From positions 1-38,990 of the forward strand of contig CALGAO010000121.1 in assembly GCA_937957685.1 (NCBI GenBank): a DNA stretch of 38,990 nucleotides, written 5' to 3'. The position numbers and the translations under genes are program-made. The stretch is from an uncultured Paenibacillaceae bacterium. Lineage in GTDB: Bacteria > Bacillota > Bacilli > Paenibacillales > DA-C8. The notes under the pieces were generated by a model that did no database searches, was not told where the DNA came from, and saw only the letters and a program-made list of their open reading frames with translations. Positions 31,220-38,908 of this stretch are shown here, piece by piece (position 1 is the stretch's first letter; each line of letters starts with the position of its first letter).

Positions 31220-31792
31220 TCAGTCGTCAAGGATGACCGCTTCGCCGCCGTTCTTGACGCCTGCGGCATTGGCCTCATCGGTATCGATGTGCATATCCAG
31301 CGCGAAGCTGTCGGAGACGCGGGCGATCACATCCTCGAAGATGAGCGGTCGTTCGCCCTTTACCCTCACGCGCAGCAGCTGCTTGTCGCGGATCCCCCAC
31401 TTCTCGGCATCGCTGGTATGGAAATGGATATGGCGAGCTGCCACGATCACGCCTTCCTCGATCTCGATCTCTCCGGCAGGCCCCACGATCTTCGCCCCCG
31501 GGGTGCCTTCGATGTTGCCGGATTCCCGCACGGGAGCCGGTATGCCCAGGGCATAGGCGTCGGTGCGCGAGATCTCGATCTGCGTCTTGCCGCGTGCCGG
31601 ACCGAGGATGCGGACTTTGTCAAACTTGCCCTTGGGGCCGATGACGGCGACCGTCTCCTCTGCGGCGTACTGTCCCGGCTGGGACAAGGGCTTCATCTCC
31701 TTGAGCTGATAGCCTTTGCCAAACAGGATCTCGATATGTTCAGGTGACAGATGGATATGTCTTGCCGATACGCCAACCGGTACGGTTTTCAT
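31220..31792 (-). CDS. pduL: Phosphate acyltransferase PduL
   Basis: The 190-residue protein is a PduL-type phosphotransacylase, converting acyl-CoA plus phosphate to acyl phosphate plus CoA. It has two repeated beta-barrel units with the zinc and substrate motifs SARHIHLS (His12, His14), AARHIHFHTSDAEKWG and LDMHIDTDEAN. There is no N-terminal encapsulation extension, and no microcompartment genes are nearby, so it is cytoplasmic and may act on acetyl-CoA. It follows korAB on the same strand beyond a terminator. Its role could be to turn acyl-CoA from KorAB into acyl phosphate; this is inference. Confidence 0.92.
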   Translation of the reverse strand: MKTVPVGVSARHIHLSPEHIEILFGKGYQLKEMKPLSQPGQYAAEETVAVIGPKGKFDKVRILGPARGKTQIEISRTDAYALGIPAPVRESGNIEGTPGAKIVGPAGEIEIEEGVIVAARHIHFHTSDAEKWGIRDKQLLRVRVKGERPLIFEDVIARVSDSFALDMHIDTDEANAAGVKNGGEAVILDD

Positions 31793-31831
31793 AGGATCAC
31801 GTCCCTTTCCCTTCCATATGTAGAGTCTCTA

Positions 31832-31849
31832 ATAAAGCTTGTGCTTTAT
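31832..31849. repeat. Small inverted repeat in the pduL leader
   Basis: ATAAAGC-TTGT-GCTTTAT is a perfect seven-base inverted repeat 39 bases before the pduL start. A TATAAT (31857-31862, minus strand) lies just upstream of it but has no good -35. It may be an operator or a small leader hairpin. Confidence 0.4.
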
Positions 31850-31866
31850 GTAACAAATTATACGCC

Positions 31867-31909
31867 AAAAAAGATCAGGCAGCATCAGGAAAACCCCGAC
31901 GCCGCCTGA
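31867..31909 (-). terminator. Rho-independent terminator of korAB
   Basis: On the minus strand TCAGGCGGC pairs with GCTGCCTGA (one wobble), followed by TCTTTTTT (A-run at 31867-31872). It starts 12 bases after the korB stop. Confidence 0.8.
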
Positions 31910-31920
31910 AATTCACAAAA

Positions 31921-32787
31921 TTATCGAAACTCCGCCACCAATTTTTCGAATTCTTCCCTGGTGATCTCGATGTTCTGGTTGACCAGCGCTTCCTGCCTGA
32001 AGCCCGGGATCAGGTCCTCGTAAGCCTTGCGCGACTTGTCCTGATAGATCAAGCCGGTGAGCAGACCATTCGTTTCCATGATCTTGCTCATGGCCATGAT
32101 CCGGTTGGATGGATCGTAGTCCGGGAACTCGGCCAGATCGACGATGTTTTCCTTGAACCAGTCGTAGGTGTTGATCTTGTTGAACGTTACGCATGGGCTG
32201 AATACATTGATGAAGGAGAACCCTTCATGCTTGATCGCCAGCTCGATGAGCTCCGTCAGCTGCTTCAGATTGCTGGAGAACGACTGGGCAACGAAGGTGG
32301 CGCCGGCAGCCATCGCGATCTCCAGCGGCGACAGGGCCGATTCGATGGAGCCTTCCGGCGTCGACTTGGTCTTGAAGCCGAATGCACTCCGCGGCGATGT
32401 TTGCCCTTTGGTCAACCCGTAGATCTGGTTATCCATGACGATATACGTGATGTTGATGTTCCTGCGGATCGCATGGATGGTATGGCCCATGCCGATGGCG
32501 AAGCCGTCGCCGTCGCCGCCGGAAGCGATGACGGTCAGATCGCGATTGGCCAGCTTCAGGCCTTGCGCGATCGGCAGGGCGCGGCCATGGATGCCGTGGA
32601 AACCATAGCAGTTGATGTATCCGGAGATGCGTCCCGAGCAACCGATACCCGACACGACCGCGAGGTTCTCCGGTTCCAGACCAACGTTGGCAGCTGCTCT
32701 TTGGATGGAGGCTTGTACGGAGAAGTCACCGCATCCAGGGCACCAGTTCGGTTTCACATTGTTGCGGAAATCTTTAAATGTAGCCAT
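31921..32787 (-). CDS. korB: 2-oxoacid:ferredoxin oxidoreductase, beta subunit
   Basis: The 288-residue beta subunit binds thiamine diphosphate and one [4Fe-4S] cluster. The cluster cysteines are Cys16 and Cys19 in NWCPGCGDFS, Cys50 in GIGCSGRISGY and a fourth in FSPCVTFNK (about 200). The ThDP/Mg site is ASGGDGDGFAIGMGH with NITYIVMDNQIYGLTKGQ. With KorA it oxidatively decarboxylates a 2-oxoacid to acyl-CoA and passes electrons to ferredoxin. KorAB-type enzymes usually prefer 2-oxoglutarate, but pyruvate or branched 2-oxoacids cannot be excluded. It starts directly after the korA stop. Confidence 0.93.
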   Translation of the reverse strand: MATFKDFRNNVKPNWCPGCGDFSVQASIQRAAANVGLEPENLAVVSGIGCSGRISGYINCYGFHGIHGRALPIAQGLKLANRDLTVIASGGDGDGFAIGMGHTIHAIRRNINITYIVMDNQIYGLTKGQTSPRSAFGFKTKSTPEGSIESALSPLEIAMAAGATFVAQSFSSNLKQLTELIELAIKHEGFSFINVFSPCVTFNKINTYDWFKENIVDLAEFPDYDPSNRIMAMSKIMETNGLLTGLIYQDKSRKAYEDLIPGFRQEALVNQNIEITREEFEKLVAEFR

Positions 32788-32788
32788 C

Positions 32789-34516
32789 TTAGATCAGCTC
32801 CTTAAATGCATGGTACAGTTCAGCCGGGAGGAACGGGTTGCCATCGTATTTCAGCACGTTGCGGATCTTGTCATGGTGGCCAAGATGCAGTTTGATCTGA
32901 TTCGCAAGCTGGCCTGTCGCGTTGTTCTCGACGACGACAACCTGCTTCGCCTGTTCGATGTACGGGCGCAATTCTTCCGTCGGGAACGGATGGATCTGAC
33001 GAATCGTGATATGGTTCGTCTTCGCATCCAGACGGCCGCGCGCCTCGTCGATCGTGCCGCCCGTTGATCCCATGCCGATGATGAGCAGATCCGGCTGTTC
33101 ATGCGGCGCGTCCACCTTGATCGCGTCGGTGATGCGCAGGTACTGCAGCTTCTTGAGACGCTTCTCCATCATCTTCTTGCGGTTGGCCGGGCCTTCGGAA
33201 GGACGTCCTTCCTGATCGTGCTCGACGCCGGTGACATGATGCAGACCATGCTTCTGGCCAGGCAGCACGCGCGGCGAGATGCCGTCTTCCGTGAATTCGT
33301 AACGCTTGAACAGCTTGTTCTCTTCCAGCGCCGGCAGTTCGCCGCGAACCAGCTTGCCGCGCTCGATCTTGATGCGCTCATAGTCGAATTTCTCGGCGGT
33401 CTGCTTGCCCAGTGCAAGCTGCAGGTCGGTCATGACGATGACCGGGCATTGATAGGTTTCAGCTATATTGAAGGCTTCGATCATGTCGTAGAAGCATTCC
33501 TCGATCGTGCTCGGCGCGATCACGACCTTCGGAATCTCGCCATGTGTGCCATATACAAGCGCATTCAAATCGCTCTGCTCCTGCTTCGTCGGCAGACCGG
33601 TGCTCGGGCCGCCGCGCTGCGTGTCCACGATGACGACCGGAGTCTCGGTCATGCCGGACAGACCGATCGCTTCCATCATGAGCGACAGGCCGGGACCTGC
33701 GGAAGCCGTCATGGCGCGCACTCCGCCGTAGCCGGCGCCGATCGCCATGGTCACAGCGGCGATCTCGTCCTCCGTCTGCACGACTGTGCCGCCAAACTTG
33801 GGCAGTCGCTTGATCAGATACTCCATGATCTCGGAAGCCGGGGTGATCGGATAGGCGGACATGATGCGACAACCGGCTGCAAGAGCGCCCAACCCGCAGG
33901 CTTCATTGCCGATGATGAACAGACGTTCGGCACCGTCACCCGGCGCAAGCATGAACTCTTCCAGCGGACCGCCGGTTTGCTCCAGCATATACTTCGCGCC
34001 TCTGGACACCGCTTCCACGTTCTTCTCGACAACGGCCGGACCTTTGCGTCCGAACTCCTCCTCAACCACCGCCTTGATGACATCGATCGACAATCCGAGC
34101 AACGCAGCGGATGCGCCGGTTGCGACCATGTTCTTCATCAGGGAGGTTCCAAGCTCTTCCGCAATGCCTGTAAACGGTACCGGGATCAGCCTGGCTTTGA
34201 TATGCTCAGGAACAGTCGGGTTGAACTTGTCGTCTGCGATGATGATCCCGCCATCCCTCAGCTCATGCGCATTCAGATCGATCGTTTCCTGGTCGAATGC
34301 GACAAGAATATCGAGGTCATCGGAAATGGCGCGGATCGGCCGGGTGCTGATGCGGATCTTGTTGTTGGTGTGGCCGCCCTTGATTCGGGATGAAAAATGT
34401 CGATAACCGTAAAGATGATACCCCAATCTGCTCAGAGCTGTGGAGAATATTCTGTCCGTACTCTCCAGACCTTCACCTTGTTGTCCCCCGATCTTCCATG
34501 ATAACTGGGTGATCAT
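32789..34516 (-). CDS. korA: 2-oxoacid:ferredoxin oxidoreductase, fused gamma-alpha subunit
   Basis: The 575-residue protein fuses the gamma domain (about 1-185, starting WKIGGQQGEGLESTDRIF) to the alpha domain (about 195-575). The alpha part has the substrate motif SAYPITPASEIMEYL, the block VQTEDEIAAVTMAIGAGYGG and the CoA/ThDP-contact segment TQRGGPSTGLPTKQEQSDL. The two-subunit gamma-alpha/beta form is typical of aerobic and facultative bacteria and archaea. ATG 34516 follows TAGGAGATG. A probable promoter and a nine-base inverted repeat lie upstream. The electron acceptor is probably a small ferredoxin such as the 7Fe one in this window. Confidence 0.93.
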   Translation of the reverse strand: MITQLSWKIGGQQGEGLESTDRIFSTALSRLGYHLYGYRHFSSRIKGGHTNNKIRISTRPIRAISDDLDILVAFDQETIDLNAHELRDGGIIIADDKFNPTVPEHIKARLIPVPFTGIAEELGTSLMKNMVATGASAALLGLSIDVIKAVVEEEFGRKGPAVVEKNVEAVSRGAKYMLEQTGGPLEEFMLAPGDGAERLFIIGNEACGLGALAAGCRIMSAYPITPASEIMEYLIKRLPKFGGTVVQTEDEIAAVTMAIGAGYGGVRAMTASAGPGLSLMMEAIGLSGMTETPVVIVDTQRGGPSTGLPTKQEQSDLNALVYGTHGEIPKVVIAPSTIEECFYDMIEAFNIAETYQCPVIVMTDLQLALGKQTAEKFDYERIKIERGKLVRGELPALEENKLFKRYEFTEDGISPRVLPGQKHGLHHVTGVEHDQEGRPSEGPANRKKMMEKRLKKLQYLRITDAIKVDAPHEQPDLLIIGMGSTGGTIDEARGRLDAKTNHITIRQIHPFPTEELRPYIEQAKQVVVVENNATGQLANQIKLHLGHHDKIRNVLKYDGNPFLPAELYHAFKELI

Positions 34517-34567
34517 GTAAGTTCATCTCCTAGATATATTTTCATGTCAAGTCTTGATCTCTCATTA

Positions 34568-34596
34568 AATATATGATTCCCCCTGTGAAAAAGCAA
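34568..34596 (-). promoter_or_regulatory. Possible SigA promoter of korAB
   Basis: On the minus strand TTGCTT (34591-34596) and TATATT (34568-34573) are spaced by 17 bases, about 45 bases before ATG 34516. Confidence 0.5.
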
Positions 34597-34623
34597 GAGG
34601 TCTAAGCATAGCTATTTTAGATC

Positions 34624-34650
34624 GAATCGATCCCGAATTGAGATCGATTC
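34624..34650. repeat. Inverted repeat upstream of the korA promoter
   Basis: GAATCGATC (34624-34632) and GATCGATTC (34642-34650) form a perfect nine-base inverted repeat with a nine-base spacer, ending 28 bases upstream of the predicted korA -35. No U-run follows on either strand, so an operator or activator site is more likely than a terminator. Confidence 0.5.
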
Positions 34651-34726
34651 CATCAAGGATCGCCGTAACATGCGTCACATAGGAAAACGCTGTCTTTAAC
34701 CTTAGAATGAACAGATCATCCTTCAT

Positions 34727-35653
34727 TCATCTAGGAAGATTTTCCCGCAGAAACCTTCGCCAATTCTCGCCAAGGAAACGCTCCGCCTGTTCCGAGGTGT
34801 AATGGCGATGCAGCTCCTCGACAAGTCGCGCATAATCGGCAGGATTCGCCAGGCCGTCCAGATGCTCATCGATACCGTCGAAGTCCGAACCGAAGCCGAC
34901 ATGGTACTCGCCGCCCAGCGCGCATACATGCTCCAGGTGCCGAAGCACATCCGGGATCGCCCTCCCTCCTCCGATAAAATCCGGCACGAAGGTGATGCCG
35001 ATCCGGCCGCCCTTCCGGATCAACGCCTGGATCTGATCATCCGTCAGGTTGCGCGGATGCGGCTCAAGCCTGTAAGCATTGGAATGGGACGCGATCACCG
35101 GCTTCTCCGACAGCTCCATCACTTCCCAGAAGCCGGGTTCGTTCAGGTGCGAGATATCGATGATCATGCCGAGGTCATTACAGGCTCGGACGAGCTCCCT
35201 TCCCTTCAGCGTCAATCCCGCTTTCCGCTCCTCGAGCACGCCGTCCGCCGCCCAGTTCGCATAGTTCCAGGTCAGGCCAAGCGCGCGAACCCCCAGCGCA
35301 TAAGCTCTCCGCAGATGATCGAAGCTGCCCGTGAGCCCCTCAGCTCCTTCCAGCGTCAGAAGCGCGCCGATCTTGCCCGACTGCTCCGCCTGCTCCAGAT
35401 CGCCTCTGGTCCTGACGAAGATCATATCGGGACGGCTGAGCACCTTCTGCTCGAGATAGCGCACCGCCTCCTCGACCATGGCGAAGGTCGGCACCCGTTC
35501 CTCCGGCAGGAAGATGGCGAACGCCTGCAGTCCGATACCGCCTGCCCGCAAGCGCTCATGGGTCACATCCAGCCTGCTCTGGTCGGAGAAATCCAGCTCC
35601 GGATCCAGCAGCATCTTGTATAAGACATCGCAATGCATATCAACAATTTTCAA
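34727..35653 (-). CDS. Membrane dipeptidase-like metallopeptidase, family M19
   Basis: The 308-residue zinc peptidase has the M19 (renal dipeptidase) ligands in order: HxD in VDMHCDVLYKM (residues 5-9), Glu in LLTLEGAEGL, His in IDISHLNEPG, His in VIASHSNAYRL and Asp in GFGSDFDG. It hydrolyses dipeptides, often with a D-residue at the C-terminal side. No signal peptide is seen, so it is cytoplasmic, which fits peptidoglycan-peptide or general dipeptide recycling. The start is TTG 35653, because GGAGGG lies seven to eight bases upstream and the family-typical N-terminus begins there. This gene sits between spoVS and korA. Confidence 0.9.
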   Translation of the reverse strand: MKIVDMHCDVLYKMLLDPELDFSDQSRLDVTHERLRAGGIGLQAFAIFLPEERVPTFAMVEEAVRYLEQKVLSRPDMIFVRTRGDLEQAEQSGKIGALLTLEGAEGLTGSFDHLRRAYALGVRALGLTWNYANWAADGVLEERKAGLTLKGRELVRACNDLGMIIDISHLNEPGFWEVMELSEKPVIASHSNAYRLEPHPRNLTDDQIQALIRKGGRIGITFVPDFIGGGRAIPDVLRHLEHVCALGGEYHVGFGSDFDGIDEHLDGLANPADYARLVEELHRHYTSEQAERFLGENWRRFLRENLPR

Positions 35654-35772
35654 CGTGCGTCCCTCCAATTTCAGTTCACTCTCGCTTCCATCTCTCCACC
35701 GCTGTTCAGTCAGCCTTCCGTTCACTCCACCTGTTATTATGGCCCGTTCTGCGTCCGGGTTCCGATGCGCAC

Positions 35773-35800
35773 AAAAAAACCTGTCTACATCGTAAACAGG
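35773..35800 (-). terminator. Rho-independent terminator of spoVS
   Basis: On the minus strand CCTGT (35796-35800) pairs with ACAGG (35780-35784), extended by inner TAC/GTA pairing, and runs directly into TTTTTTT (35773-35779). It lies 20 bases after the spoVS stop. Confidence 0.85.
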
Positions 35801-35820
35801 CTGATGGCTGTTCTCGTATA

Positions 35821-36081
35821 TTATCTTGGCTCGACGATCAGCTTGATCGCGGTGCGATCTTCTCCATCAATCACGATATCGGTAAAAGCAGGAATGCAGA
35901 TCAGGTCAACACCACTGGGCGCTACAAATCCTCTTGCGATAGCAACTGCCTTGATCGCTTGATTAAGCGCACCTGCTCCGATCGCCTGCAATTCCGCAGC
36001 TCCGCGTTCGCGCAGAACGCCTGCAAGTGCACCGGCCACCGAGTTTGGGTTGGATTTTGCCGAAACCTTTAATACCTCCAT
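35821..36081 (-). CDS. spoVS: Stage V sporulation protein S
   Basis: The 86-residue protein has the length and sequence plan of SpoVS: MEVLKVSAKSNPNSVAGALA, the RERGAAELQAIGAGALNQAI core and the ending FTDIVIDGEDRTAIKLIVEP. SpoVS is a small Alba-like protein that affects spore coat and core maturation and division-septum events in B. subtilis. ATG 36081 lies behind GAGGAGG. The upstream SigH-type promoter fits the known SigH dependence of spoVS. Placement after ymdB is conserved across Bacillales. Confidence 0.96.
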   Translation of the reverse strand: MEVLKVSAKSNPNSVAGALAGVLRERGAAELQAIGAGALNQAIKAVAIARGFVAPSGVDLICIPAFTDIVIDGEDRTAIKLIVEPR

Positions 36082-36125
36082 GAACAGTACCTCCTCGGGA
36101 ACGATGATGATTCCTGATGTAATAC

Positions 36126-36154
36126 TTATTCGAGAAAGGCAAAAAAATTCCTTC
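36126..36154 (-). promoter_or_regulatory. SigH-type promoter of spoVS
   Basis: On the minus strand GAAGGAATT (36146-36154) matches the SigH -35 consensus RNAGGAWWW at every position. Eleven bases later CTCGAATAA (36126-36134) matches the -10 RNNGAATWW apart from the first base. The leader is about 40 bases. Confidence 0.75.
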
Positions 36155-36195
36155 ATCCGTCCCATGCATATTCGAAATATTTTGACAGTTCCCGT

Positions 36196-37014
36196 TTATC
36201 CAAATGATTCGAACATCATCTCATCCTCATACTGGCGGATGAGCTTGATGGATCTGGCCTTGCCCGTCGACTCCTCGATCTCGACCAGCACCGCGTGGAA
36301 ATGCCATTTGCCGTTGTCCACCACGAAGCGCGTAGGCAGCTGGGTGAGGAACTTCTGCAGGACGGACTGCTTCTCCATTCCCAACACGCCTTCGCTGGAC
36401 CCGACCATGCCGACATCCGTGACATAGGCGGTTCCACTCGGCAGGATGCGCTCATCATGCGTCTGCACATGCGTGTGGGTGCCCAGCACGACCGATACGC
36501 GCCCGTCGAGATACCAGCCCAGGGCGATCTTCTCGGAGGTGGCCTCGGCATGGACATCGACCAGCACGCAGCGATGCTTCTTCCGGATCTCCTCCAGCAG
36601 ATGATCCATGACGCGGAACGGATCCTCCAGCGGAGGCAGGAACGTCCGTCCCTGGATATTGACAATGACGAGCTCCTTGCCGTTGGCGCGGATCACCGTA
36701 TGTCCCCTGCCCGGCGTGCCCTTGGGATAATTGGCAGGCCGGACAATGCGCGGCTCCTCATCGATGAAGTCGAAGATTTCCTTCTGGTCCCATGCATGGT
36801 TGCCCAGAGTCAGGCCATGGATGCCGGCATCGAACAGCTCCCGTGCCACCGCCTGGGTGAGGCCTCGGCCTCCGGCCGCGTTTTCTCCGTTGGCGATGAT
36901 GATATCCGGATTGTACTTCTGCTTGAGCAGCGGCAAATATTGCTGAACGGCCTTGCGGCCAACATTGCCCACGATATCTCCGATAAATAAGACTTTAATA
37001 GCAGGTTCCTCCAT
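36196..37014 (-). CDS. ymdB: 2',3'-cyclic phosphodiesterase YmdB
   Basis: The 272-residue metallophosphoesterase has the YmdB metal-site blocks KVLFIGDIVGNVGRKA, ANGENAAGGRGL, LTLGNHAWDQKEI, LVDVHAEATSEK and VLGTHTHVQTHDERI. In B. subtilis YmdB hydrolyses 2',3'-cyclic nucleotides and controls biofilm/motility choice. It is encoded between rny and spoVS, as here. ATG 37014 is annotated, but its ribosome-binding site (AGGATAGA) is weak. A perfect GGAGG lies seven bases before codon 6 (ATT), where family members normally begin (KVLFIGD), so a rare ATT start at 36999 is possible. Confidence 0.93.
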   Translation of the reverse strand: MEEPAIKVLFIGDIVGNVGRKAVQQYLPLLKQKYNPDIIIANGENAAGGRGLTQAVARELFDAGIHGLTLGNHAWDQKEIFDFIDEEPRIVRPANYPKGTPGRGHTVIRANGKELVIVNIQGRTFLPPLEDPFRVMDHLLEEIRKKHRCVLVDVHAEATSEKIALGWYLDGRVSVVLGTHTHVQTHDERILPSGTAYVTDVGMVGSSEGVLGMEKQSVLQKFLTQLPTRFVVDNGKWHFHAVLVEIEESTGKARSIKLIRQYEDEMMFESFG

Positions 37015-37060
37015 TCTATCCTGAGCTTGCTTACGTTCAACGATAAGTTAACCATGTGAT

Positions 37061-37094
37061 GGAAGAGAAGAAAGTGGCCATATCAGCCACTTTC
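37061..37094 (-). terminator. Rho-independent terminator of rny
   Basis: On the minus strand GAAAGTGGC pairs with GCCACTTTC (37070-37078 with 37086-37094) around a short loop, running into TTCTCTTCC. It begins six bases after the rny stop and separates rny from ymdB. Confidence 0.8.
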
Positions 37095-37099
37095 CCCAG

Positions 37100-38644
37100 T
37101 TATTTCGCGTATTCAACTGCCCTGGTTTCACGAATGACGGTCACCTTGATATGGCCAGGATAATCGAGCTCGGCTTCGATCTTCTTCGAGATCTCTCTCG
37201 CCAGACGGAAGCTCTCAGCGTCGTCGATCTTGTCCGGGTAGACCATCACGCGAACTTCGCGTCCCGCCTGGATCGCGAAGGACTTCTCGACGCCTTCAAA
37301 CGATTCGGAGATGCCTTCCAGCTTCTCCAACCGCTTGATGTACGTCTCAAGGGTCTCACGTCTCGCACCTGGTCTGGCCGCCGACAATGCGTCCGCCGCA
37401 CCGACCAGCACGGCGATGACCGAGGTTGCTTCCGTGTCACCATGGTGGGAAGCTATGCTGTTGATCACAACAGGATGTTCTTTATATTTCTTGGCCAGCT
37501 CTACGCCGATCTCGACATGCGATCCCTCGACCTCGTGGTCGAGCGCCTTGCCGATATCGTGCAGAAGTCCGGCACGTTTCGCCAATGTTACATCTTCTCC
37601 CAATTCCGCTGCCATCAGACCTGCCAGATAGGCGACTTCCATCGAGTGCTTGAGAACATTCTGTCCGTAGCTTGTCCGGAACTTCAGACGTCCCAGAATC
37701 TTGATCAGATCAGGATGCAGGCCATGCACGCCAACCTCGAACGTGCACTGCTCCCCGTATTCCCGGATGCGCTCATCGATTTCCTTGCGGGATTTCTCCA
37801 CCATCTCCTCGATGCGCGCCGGATGAATCCGCCCGTCAGCCACGAGCTTCTCCAGAGAAGTTCTGGCGATCTCCCGGCGGATCGGGTCAAATCCTGACAA
37901 GATAACGGCTTCCGGGGTATCATCGATGATGAGGTCTATTCCGGTCAAGGTTTCCAGCGCCCGGATGTTGCGTCCTTCGCGTCCGATAATCCGTCCCTTC
38001 ATCTCCTCGTTAGGCAGGTTGACGACGGATACCGTCGTTTCCGCAACATGATCTGCAGCACATCTCTGAATCGCGAGCGCGATGATATCCTTCGCCCGCT
38101 TGTCGCCTTCTTCTCTTGCTTGTTGCTCAATATCCTTGATTAACTGCGCCGCCTCATGGCGAACCTCCTTCTCGACGTTGGACAGGATCAGCTGTTTCGC
38201 TTCCTCCATCGTCAAGCCGGATATGCGTTCAAGCTCGCGCATTTGCTGCTGGAGCAGTTGATCGATCTGAGCTTGTGCTTCATCAAGTCGCTTCTCTTTG
38301 TTGGTAAGCTTCTCCTCTTTACGCTCTAAAGATTCCAATTTTTTATCCAGCGTTTCCTCTTTCTGCAATAAACGACGTTCCTGACGGCCGATTTCGTTGC
38401 GGCGTTCACGGATGTCCCTTTCAGCTTCGGTTCTCAGCTTGTGAATCTCGTCCTTGGCCTCAAGAACCGATTCCTTCTTCAGCGCCTCCGCTTCCTTCTG
38501 CGCCTCGTCGATGATGCGCCTGGCCGCTTCCTCAGCGCTGGAAATCTTAGCCTCTGCGAGAGACTTGCGGATAAAATATCCAATCCCAAAGCCTAGAGCT
38601 AAACCAACGAGAGCTGCGATGATGCCGATCACAATTTCAGGCAT
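37100..38644 (-). CDS. rny: Ribonuclease Y
   Basis: The 514-residue endoribonuclease has an N-terminal membrane anchor (about 4-24; VIGIIAALVGLALGFGIGYF) and a long coiled coil (about 30-190). A KH domain follows (about 205-265, GRIIGREGRNIRALETL), then an HD domain (about 330-425) with LLHDIGKALDHE as the metal-binding HD pair and SHHGDTEATS. RNase Y starts bulk mRNA decay and works with the RicAFT complex; ricA is in the same window. ATG 38644 follows GAGGAGGTG. The leader is unusually long (about 230 bases) and contains strong hairpins. Confidence 0.97.
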   Translation of the reverse strand: MPEIVIGIIAALVGLALGFGIGYFIRKSLAEAKISSAEEAARRIIDEAQKEAEALKKESVLEAKDEIHKLRTEAERDIRERRNEIGRQERRLLQKEETLDKKLESLERKEEKLTNKEKRLDEAQAQIDQLLQQQMRELERISGLTMEEAKQLILSNVEKEVRHEAAQLIKDIEQQAREEGDKRAKDIIALAIQRCAADHVAETTVSVVNLPNEEMKGRIIGREGRNIRALETLTGIDLIIDDTPEAVILSGFDPIRREIARTSLEKLVADGRIHPARIEEMVEKSRKEIDERIREYGEQCTFEVGVHGLHPDLIKILGRLKFRTSYGQNVLKHSMEVAYLAGLMAAELGEDVTLAKRAGLLHDIGKALDHEVEGSHVEIGVELAKKYKEHPVVINSIASHHGDTEATSVIAVLVGAADALSAARPGARRETLETYIKRLEKLEGISESFEGVEKSFAIQAGREVRVMVYPDKIDDAESFRLAREISKKIEAELDYPGHIKVTVIRETRAVEYAK

Positions 38645-38733
38645 GTGTTTCACCTCCTCGTTGACAACCAACGGTTGCTTGGGATTTTCAGTTTTCATTT
38701 CGCTTCATTTACGGTAAGAATGGGCGTCTCTAC

Positions 38734-38759
38734 CGGCCGGGATCCGGAGGATCCGGCCG
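38734..38759 (-). other. GC-rich hairpin in the rny leader
   Basis: CGGCCG plus GATCC (38734-38745, one bulged G) pair with GGATC plus CGGCCG (38749-38759) around a GGA loop. It is a very stable 11-pair hairpin about 90 bases before the rny start. No U-run follows, so it is not a standard terminator. Confidence 0.6.
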
Positions 38760-38813
38760 TCAAACAGAACAACTGACGATAAGCGGATCTTCAAATGAAC
38801 AGCATGCATTGGG

Positions 38814-38874
38814 AAGATGGTATCAATTGGCGGAATGTTGCCGCAAAGTATAAATACTGCGACTATACCATCTT
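38814..38874 (-). other. Structured RNA at the 5' end of the rny transcript
   Basis: AAGATGGTAT (38814-38823) and ATACCATCTT (38865-38874) form a perfect 10-pair closing stem. Inside it are two small hairpins, GCGG/CCGC (38830-38833 with 38841-38844) and AGTAT/ATACT (38847-38851 with 38854-38858). Together they look like a three-way junction. The outer stem begins at the predicted transcription start. Confidence 0.55.
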
Positions 38875-38880
38875 ATTTAT

Positions 38881-38908
38881 TGTATATTTTGTAAAAACCA
38901 ATTGTCAA
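38881..38908 (-). promoter_or_regulatory. SigA promoter of rny
   Basis: On the minus strand a perfect TTGACA (38903-38908) is followed after 16 bases by TATACA (38881-38886), or after 18 bases by TACAAT (38879-38884). Transcription would start near 38874. No gene is supported between 38909 and 38990. Confidence 0.7.
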
